Assembly: GCF_932274485.2 (NCBI RefSeq)
Contig: NC_065882.2
Span: forward strand, 35,930,593-35,994,592
Direction: 5' to 3'
From: Patella vulgata
Taxonomy: Eukaryota > Mollusca > Gastropoda > Patellidae
Length of the DNA: 64,000 bases
Under the pieces are notes generated by a model. The model had not been told where the DNA came from. It searched no databases and saw nothing but the letters and a program-made list of their open reading frames with translations. The position numbers and the translations under genes are program-made. Of the stretch, positions 58,244 to 64,000 are shown one piece after another (the first letter of the stretch is position 1; every line of letters begins with the position of its first letter).

Positions 58244-58768
58244 TTATTTGATCGGCCTGTGAATAAGAATATTAATGACATGAGTGAACCATGATTGAGT
58301 TGACCATAGCGGTGCAATAATAAGCCCAGTGGCTTCATCTAGTATAATTTTATTAATGCATTTTGAAATTAGGCAAAATGGTGGGAAACAATAGAATACT
58401 TCTGTGTTCCAAGATGTATTAAAACAATCCACAGAACATGCGGCTGGATCGAATTTCCATGACATATATCTTAGTAGTTTGTTATTTAAACGAGTAGCAA
58501 ACAAATCTACTGTTGGTTTCAAAGGCAACAAGTTCAAAATTTTATCAAAAACAGATTGTTTTAAAGACCATTCTGTTCTGTCTGAAAAATTCCTAGAAGC
58601 CCAATCAGCTGATACATTCTGATGCCCTGGAATATGGGTAATTGTTAAACTAATATTATTTTCAATACATATATGCCAAATTGCTTGCGCAACTTCGTCA
58701 CATTCAATGGAATGAACTCCACCCATTTCTTGGACATAACTCACCGCCGTGGAATTGTCAGATTGCAC
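58244..58768 (-). mobile_element. DIRS-like fossil: RNase H part
   Basis: SDNSTAVSYV and ITHIPGHQNVSADWASR are the acidic and His-containing motifs of the DIRS-type RNase H, followed by a conserved stretch (PTVDLFATRLNNKLLRYMSW) that links to the recombinase in this order. Confidence 0.8.
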
Positions 58769-58869
58769 ATGAAACTAGTGTTTCTTAAAAAATCAAGGAA
58801 ACATAACAGACCAAAATATATTGCTTTAATTTCAAGAATGTTGATATGAGAGTCTTTTTCATGAATACT

Positions 58870-59883
58870 TCAACGACCATTTGCCTTATGTTCTAACAAA
58901 CAACAACCCCATCCAAGATTGCTGGCATCACAAAACATTGTACAAATTGGGTATGTTTTAATTAAACTTTTAAAAGAACCAGTAATATTTGATATCCACC
59001 ATTTAATTTGTCTTTTAGACTTTTCAGTTATAATAATTTTTCCCTCAAAATCACCTTTGCTCTGTCTAAGAGCCTCAATTTTGTCTCTTTCTAAATCTCT
59101 AATGTATAATTTCCCATATGGTACAGCAGGTAATGATGCATTATATTTGCCAATTAAAACAGCAATTTTCCTAATCTTGTGTTCATTCTTTCTTAAAATT
59201 TCTTTTGATAATTGCTCAATTTGCATTGCTTTCTCTTTGTCCATAGTTATTGTCATATCTAATGAATTTAGCCAAAAACCGAGAAATTTTATGTTCTGCG
59301 AAGGCTCCATTTGAGACTTTTTAAAATTGACAGTAAATCCAAGCTTGGAAAATAAATTTACAGTGCGCTGTGCAGCATTCCTGCATGTATCCTTATCCAA
59401 ATCAGATAGCAAACTATCATCAATGTATCCTAAAATGTTAATATTATCTTCCCGATGTACAGAAAATACAACTTTACAAATTTTTGTAAATATACGATGA
59501 GGCGAAGAGAGACCATTTGGCATACAAACAAATTCGTATAATATATTATTGTGTCTAAACCGAAGAAACTTTCTAAACATATTGACAGAGAAATATGCTT
59601 CAGACAAATCTACAGAAGTCATATATGCCTTAGGCCTAATTAATGATATGGCATTATCTAATGATTCCATTTTAAAGTGTTTGTATTCTACAAATTTGTT
59701 TAGTGTTTTTAGGTTCAGTATCATGCAAAAAGTATGATTTTTCTTTTCGCGAAGAAAAACATTTGATAAAAATTGACCTTCAGTGTCATTAACTATTTGA
59801 ATGATTCCTTTAGCAAAATAGTCATCTATTTGATTAGAAATCAATTTTAACACCTTTAATATAGCCAAGGATTGTTCTATCAC
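58870..59883 (-). mobile_element. DIRS-like fossil: reverse transcriptase part
   Basis: TSVDLSEAYFSV (first catalytic Asp region), FVCMPNGLSSPHRIFTKI and LGYIDDSLLS (the YxDD box) are present in order, then the thumb (VNFKKSQMEPSQNIKFLGF). The sequence type is DIRS/Ty3-like and not LINE-like. Confidence 0.85.
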
Positions 59884-60137
59884 TAGTTAATTCTTTCCAG
59901 TTTTCTAAACAATTCTTTAAATTTCCTGCTCTCAAATGGTCTCTCTTGTAATCATAAACAGAGGACTCACCTACATTATCTGAATCTAAAGTAGCAGTGT
60001 CATCTACTTGGTAGGTTTCCTCTTCGGATACCTTGATTGGCCTTCTCTGTTTGGGCCTTGACCTAAAAAAGGACGTCGACCCTGTTCGTAGTTGGATTGG
60101 CGATAAGATTGATATGGTCTCTGACCACGTGCTCTGT

Positions 60138-61114
60138 TCATCCCATATGGCTGGGACCGAGGTCTTCGGTTACTGTAGTAAGATTTTGAACCAGTAGTAG
60201 TCCCATTTTATGTGCTGTTCCTAAATCTCTCATACTTTTCACAACATCTTCCCCAAACAAAAGAGTAGGAGTGGACAATGATGAAGGAGAACATAAAGAA
60301 CGAAATTCAGATCTTATTTCCTGCCTGAAAAAATCCTTCCTTTTCTGAACCACTAACAAGTTAGTATGTCCCAAGAAATTGACAGAATCTCCTAATAGGG
60401 ATAAAGTCTCATCAAACATTTTCTTAGGTAATTCTTGTTTGTATGTGAATAATTGTTCCAAAGCTTTTGCATTAACAATGGCAGTTTTTATAATTCCCTG
60501 TTGAATTTTCTGCATTTTAGTATCCACATTCCTAGCATTTCCTGATAAATTGTCCCAAATTATGCGATTTAGTTCGGGCACATTCAATTCCGGACAATTC
60601 CCGGGTTTGTTATGATTTTTCATTCTTTCGATGACTTTCGTATCTTCTTTGATTTTTAAATCAAATAATGAAGCAATAATGTCCTGTAAGTTGTCGGACT
60701 TTGTAGAGTAGGACCGCAGTCAACAAACATGTCCAAGTGGTCGCTTTGCCCACATTGAATAAACTCCTCAGCTTCTTCGTGATATTCGTTGTAATTTTCA
60801 CCAAAATCATTGTAACCTAACATGTTATGTTCAAGGTTGTCAAATTTATTACTGATATTGTCATTTAAAAACTTAAGCTCACTCAGTAAATCTTTCATAC
60901 AACTTGTCTGATCGACTGTGGACGAATCGTCCCGACCTTCACTATTCATCGAACTTTTACTTTTATCAGGTTTATCTGAACCCTTTTTCGTTGATTTAAT
61001 TGGCAGTTTGCCTTTATTTGTTCTAAGCATTTCATTTTTGTCATAACTAGTTCCCGCAGGAACAGTTTTAGAAGATTTAGTGAATGGATCATCGGCTTTT
61101 GCCATGTCCGCCAT
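60138..61114 (-). mobile_element. DIRS-like fossil: Gag-like part
   Basis: A Lys/Ser-rich N-terminus (GKLPIKSTKKGSDKPDKSKS), an acidic stretch and a later alpha-helical stretch (NRIIWDNLSGNARNVDTKMQ) resemble the first frame of DIRS-like elements by position and composition. No motif is decisive; the call rests on its location upstream of the reverse transcriptase. Confidence 0.6.
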
Positions 61115-61409
61115 AATTAAAACCTTGTGTTGTATCTTTTACGACAAAATAACAAAGTTCAAAGTCGTTTCTTCTTGTAGAGGTCGCGTGGCAAAAGAAA
61201 TACCAGGTCAGCAAGAAAATAAAACACCGCAGGTTTTATTGATTTTAATTTGGGTAGTCGGACCTAGTGTAAATCATAAGAAATAATTCTCAATGAAGCT
61301 ATAAAATTTCTGTGACTGTCTCACTTGAGCTTGCGTTTCACACTGACTTGACGCATGCGCACTTCACAATCTCGTGGGGCACCTTCTAACACGGGATTGG
61401 TTGGTAGAA

Positions 61410-61640
61410 TTATACATGTAAAGGCGTGCACGAGCTTATTTGCACGTACTGGAAAACTGTTCGGTTGCTTTATTCGAGAAGATACGGATATTAAACTATA
61501 AGATTTGTCAAATTCTTTTTTGAAGATTCTGATAAATTGGTAGCTCTTTGGGAAGCGTTGATCATATCGCCTACCATGTTTGTGTATTGTATGTTTTTAT
61601 AATAGCTAGAAAATAATTTATGATATTTGAATACTTTCTG
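61410..61640. repeat. DIRS-like fossil: right inverted terminal repeat
   Basis: ACATGTAAAGGCGTGCACGA, GGAAAACTGTTCGGTTGCTT, ATAAATTGGTAGCTCT and GTTTTTATAATAGCTAG are the inverse of the left repeat at 48165-48264 plus 54606-54720. The pairing across the intervening LINE is what defines the left repeat. Confidence 0.72.
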
Positions 61641-61651
61641 AAAGAACATAA

Positions 61652-61842
61652 TTATAGCTCGTTATAGTCGTTCGGATGGGAAGAAAAACCAAGGTCCCGT
61701 GTACACATTGGCGTGCACTTAAAAGATCCATTAGCAGTTGGTATTCGATATAAGAATAGGTCGTAGTGCCGCTGTCCAGGCAAAATTTCCCTCATAGTAC
61801 ACTGTATGGCGTATGCTAACATTAGGACGTTAAACCCCATTT
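61652..61842. repeat. SINE-like dispersed repeat
   Basis: GTCGTTCGGATGGGAAGAAA, GGTCCCGTGTACACATTGGC and TTAGGACGTTAAACCCCATT belong to a short repeat I recognise as widespread in molluscan genomes, usually as the tail of tRNA-derived SINEs. No tRNA-like head is visible here, so it is a partial copy. Family naming is uncertain. Confidence 0.45.
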
Positions 61843-61844
61843 AC

Positions 61845-62065
61845 GAGAATCAGTATATTTACATACGGCAAATTTGGCTTATTCACTATATACACAGGGA
61901 TATTTAAATTGGGGCCTACCTGTTCGATATTTATTAATGACGACATTGCATTTCGTGCGATAGATTAAGGTCAATATTTTTATTTTATTAAATGCAACTT
62001 TATAAGTAGCGTGACTATATGGTACGCAGTATAAACGGCAAGTATAGTCGTAAGAATAGAATACA
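61845..62065 (+). repeat. Dispersed repeat B copy
   Basis: It matches 54990-55200 and the inverse of 38930-39185, ending with TATAGTCGTAAGAATAGAA, which also resembles the word that starts the repeat elsewhere. Confidence 0.78.
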
Positions 62066-62160
62066 CGCCTCCAAAATTGATATATGTGTCGTATCGGGCG
62101 TATGTGCTTCTTTGATATGTTAGATCACTGGACAATTTTGTAATTGCATAAAAGCGGCTA

Positions 62161-62340
62161 TTACAAATTACAAGTTCTGGAATGAGGATCTTGGATTGTA
62201 TGCGATGTAAATTTAGTGAAAAGCTAAAGTAATTTTAGTTTCAATATATTATAAATTACAAGTTCTGGAATGAGGATCGTTGGATTGTATGCGATGTAAA
62301 TTTAGTAAAAAGCTAAAGTAATTTTAGTTTAAATATATCA
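62161..62340. repeat. 88-bp tandem duplication
   Basis: CAAGTTCTGGAATGAGGATC starts at 62171 and again at 62259; the copies are almost identical. Confidence 0.85.
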
Positions 62341-62574
62341 TTTGTGTGGAAATTACCATTGTTCGGTTGGTTGTGCCGTATTATTTATCAATATGGAGAT
62401 TTCTGTTTTATGGATATTGCTATTGAAGGTAAGATGCACTATTTACGCAACGTGACACGTTTTTATAAATTTAATAAATGTCAAAAGGTGAGTGCGCGTC
62501 TTTTTAGTAATAAAGCAGAAATATATTTCTGTTGTTTTTGCTGGATTTACTCTCTATATTTCCGTTGATATTCA

Positions 62575-62700
62575 AATTGGGCGCTGACTGCTGGGTATTT
62601 ATAAATGACGACATTACATTTGCCTTTCCGTATACGATAGATTAAGGTCCGTATTTTTATTTCATTAAATTCAACTTTATCTATATGGTAAGCAATACAA
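62575..62700 (+). repeat. Dispersed repeat B, diverged partial copy
   Basis: CAAATTGGGCGCTGACTGCT, TATTTATAAATGACGACATT and TAAATTCAACTTTAT follow the order of repeat B with lower similarity. Confidence 0.65.
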
Positions 62701-63180
62701 AAGACACATAATAGAAACGTAGATCATAGCGAGCACACACGCCTGTCTAAAGACCTGTCTTTAATTATACAAAGACCTGCGTAAAACACACGGTCGAATG
62801 ATAAATCGTACGGTAAAACAGTTTTACGTGTCAGATAAAGCCTGTTGGTCCTTGATTATACTCCTTTTGATGCAGTTATCGTAACTAGCTAGAAAACACG
62901 CCAATTTAACAATACACAACATTGACATTCATGTTTTACCCGTCGGTTAATTAACACACCTCTACTGAAAATGCACTGTCGCACAGTTTTTCACCCCTAG
63001 CGTTAATTAACTCAGCTCTCAGACAGTTTTTCACCCTTGTTAATTAACACACCTTATTTACAGTTTTAACGCGGTAATACCGAGTAATAGTCGGAAAATT
63101 ATTTTTCTTTCAATACACGTACATGACTGAGAATTATATGGTGGCTGTGCACAGATTCACCCTTTAGCAGTTCTCAGTGA
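62701..63180. other. Unassigned DNA
   Basis: TAATTAACACACC and CAGTTTTTCACCC words recur two or three times near 62950-63060. No gene supported. Confidence 0.45.
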
Positions 63181-63293
63181 TAATGCATCTTTAAGAAGGT
63201 ATACGCTTGAATGAGAAAAAATGAGTTTTCAAGGGTAGCTAGAAAAATATGCACGGCCGAAAGAACATAAACATTTTTTTATGTTTTTTTGTG
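63181..63293. repeat. Fragment matching the interior of the LINE-borne hAT-like element
   Basis: AAGAAGGTATACGCTTGAAT, GAGTTTTCAAGGGTAGCTA and CACGGCCGAAAGAACA are the inverse of 49650-49775. No hAT ends are visible here. Confidence 0.7.
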
Positions 63294-63374
63294 CCTCCGT
63301 CATATGTAAATATTTTTAATTTAAATAAAATATTATTATTAATATTTTGAAAATTAAAATTGTAATATAACAAC

Positions 63375-63625
63375 AACTTGGGATATAAAGATATATTTTA
63401 AGTTTCATCAAAATCAGATAAAATTTGTGACTTCTAGAGAGTCCACAACCTTGGTATACCATACTTTTACACTATTTGCGTACAAAGGGCGGCCATTTTG
63501 TCCAGCAGTTTTGATCCAATTTTCACAAAACTCAAACTCAACCATCATTAGGTTGTAACGGGTATATATTCAAACGCATTTTTTTTTTAAATCGGATAAA
63601 CATTGTGACCTCTTACAATTACATG
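63375..63625 (+). repeat. F2 core-repeat remnant
   Basis: TTTCATCAAAATCAGATAAA, GAGAGTCCACAACCTTGGTA, GGCGGCCATTTTGTCCAGCA and TAGGTTGTAACGGGTATAT correspond to a diverged F2 core repeat, without element ends. Confidence 0.7.
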
Positions 63626-63742
63626 TTGTAAATTTACACTCAAGAAATAAAATAAGCAAAATCTTTTATAATTTATAATTCATTGTTGATAAGATATACA
63701 TAGAATATAAGTATATATGAAAAGTCATTTTATTAAAATAAA

Positions 63743-64000
63743 ACAAGCCAACAGTGAGGCTGATGTCCCCCGCCGAAATCCCAAAATAAATAGATGACAT
63801 ATTAAATTAATCACACATTTATTATTTTCAAAGGTATTGAGCAATCAAACTATACACTAAGTTTCATTACTCTCTATCAGATAGAATCAAGATTATCTTG
63901 TCCAAAAGCATCGACCAATGAAATTGCTTAGCTCTGCTTAGCTTTAGCTCGAAATGTTAATCATTGAACTCAGTCAAGACAAACCCATTTTAATAGTCCC
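63743..64000 (+). mobile_element. F1 element copy 3, short form, cut by the window end
   Basis: It has the same 5' end as copies 1 and 2 (ACAAGCCAACAGTGAGGC, TGTCCCCCGCC). After only about 230 bp the sequence jumps to CCCATTTTAATAGTCCC, the start of the 3' hairpin, with no core array and no microsatellite. The 5' part matches copy 1 (CTCTCTATCAGATAGAATCA), not copy 2. Confidence 0.75.

Larger units (their letters stand above)
57190..61640 (-). mobile_element. DIRS-like (tyrosine recombinase) retrotransposon fossil, body and right end
   Basis: Reading on the minus strand, the parts in order are a Gag-like region (about 60.1-61.1 kb), reverse transcriptase (about 58.9-59.9 kb), RNase H (about 58.2-58.8 kb) and tyrosine recombinase (about 57.2-58.1 kb), ending in inverted terminal repeats (61.41-61.64 kb and the split left repeat). 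A recombinase in place of an integrase, with inverted rather than direct terminal repeats, identifies the DIRS order. The copy is broken, with roughly four to six interruptions, and it has been entered by other repeats on its left side. Its divergence looks moderate; it is older than the I-group LINE inside its left terminal repeat. Confidence 0.82.

Overview
The window is 64 kb of AT-rich eukaryotic DNA dominated by repeats. It is most likely from a mollusc or another lophotrochozoan invertebrate. The reasons are a spliced animal GAK (cyclin-G-associated kinase) gene, an I-group LINE with RNase H, a DIRS-like element, and compact elements that end in a GGAC/CAGA microsatellite plus a hairpin, a style common in molluscan genomes. 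The species assignment is inference. I see no bacterial operons, rRNA, tRNA or CRISPR.

Layout. 1-3.4 kb: unidentified DNA, then a degenerate tandem array interrupted by a non-autonomous element with TGTCCCCCGCC inverted ends (family F1). 3.4-22.4 kb: a higher-order tandem array of 2.5-5.7 kb units built from diverged ~0.5 kb subunits carrying CCGGAAGT-like words, bordered by tandem hairpin modules and holding a Tc1/mariner-like MITE. 22.4-24.2 kb: second copy of a related repeat. 24.2-24.6 kb: CR1-like reverse transcriptase relic. 25.6-29.9 kb: elements with ATACGCCCACA ends (family F2), one nested inside another. 30-32.7 kb: mostly unassigned, with a large inverted repeat. 32.7-36.15 kb: the last three coding exons of host GAK on the minus strand; its introns hold an F1 element, an F2 scrap and a fold-back palindrome. 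36.2-38.66 kb: an F2-type element split by a hAT-like element. 39-42 kb: dispersed repeats. 42.08-45.54 kb: a CACTA-like element with ~0.6 kb terminal inverted repeats. 45.9-47.2 kb: another F2 element. 48.16-61.64 kb: a DIRS-like fossil whose left inverted terminal repeat was entered by a 6.3 kb I-group LINE, itself entered by a 1.2 kb hAT-like element. 61.65-64 kb: SINE-like and dispersed repeats and the start of a third F1 element.

The only host gene I can support is GAK, which recruits Hsc70 to uncoat clathrin vesicles. Everything else is mobile or satellite DNA, much of it datable by nesting. The most interesting theme is that F1 and F2, and perhaps the hairpin family bordering the big array, do not resemble each other in sequence but share one design: a 5' fold-back, short inverted termini, a core of ~146-173 bp tandem monomers, a simple-sequence tract, and a 3' terminal hairpin. 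Two insertion sites show no target duplication. This fits Helentron-associated (double terminal fold-back) elements.
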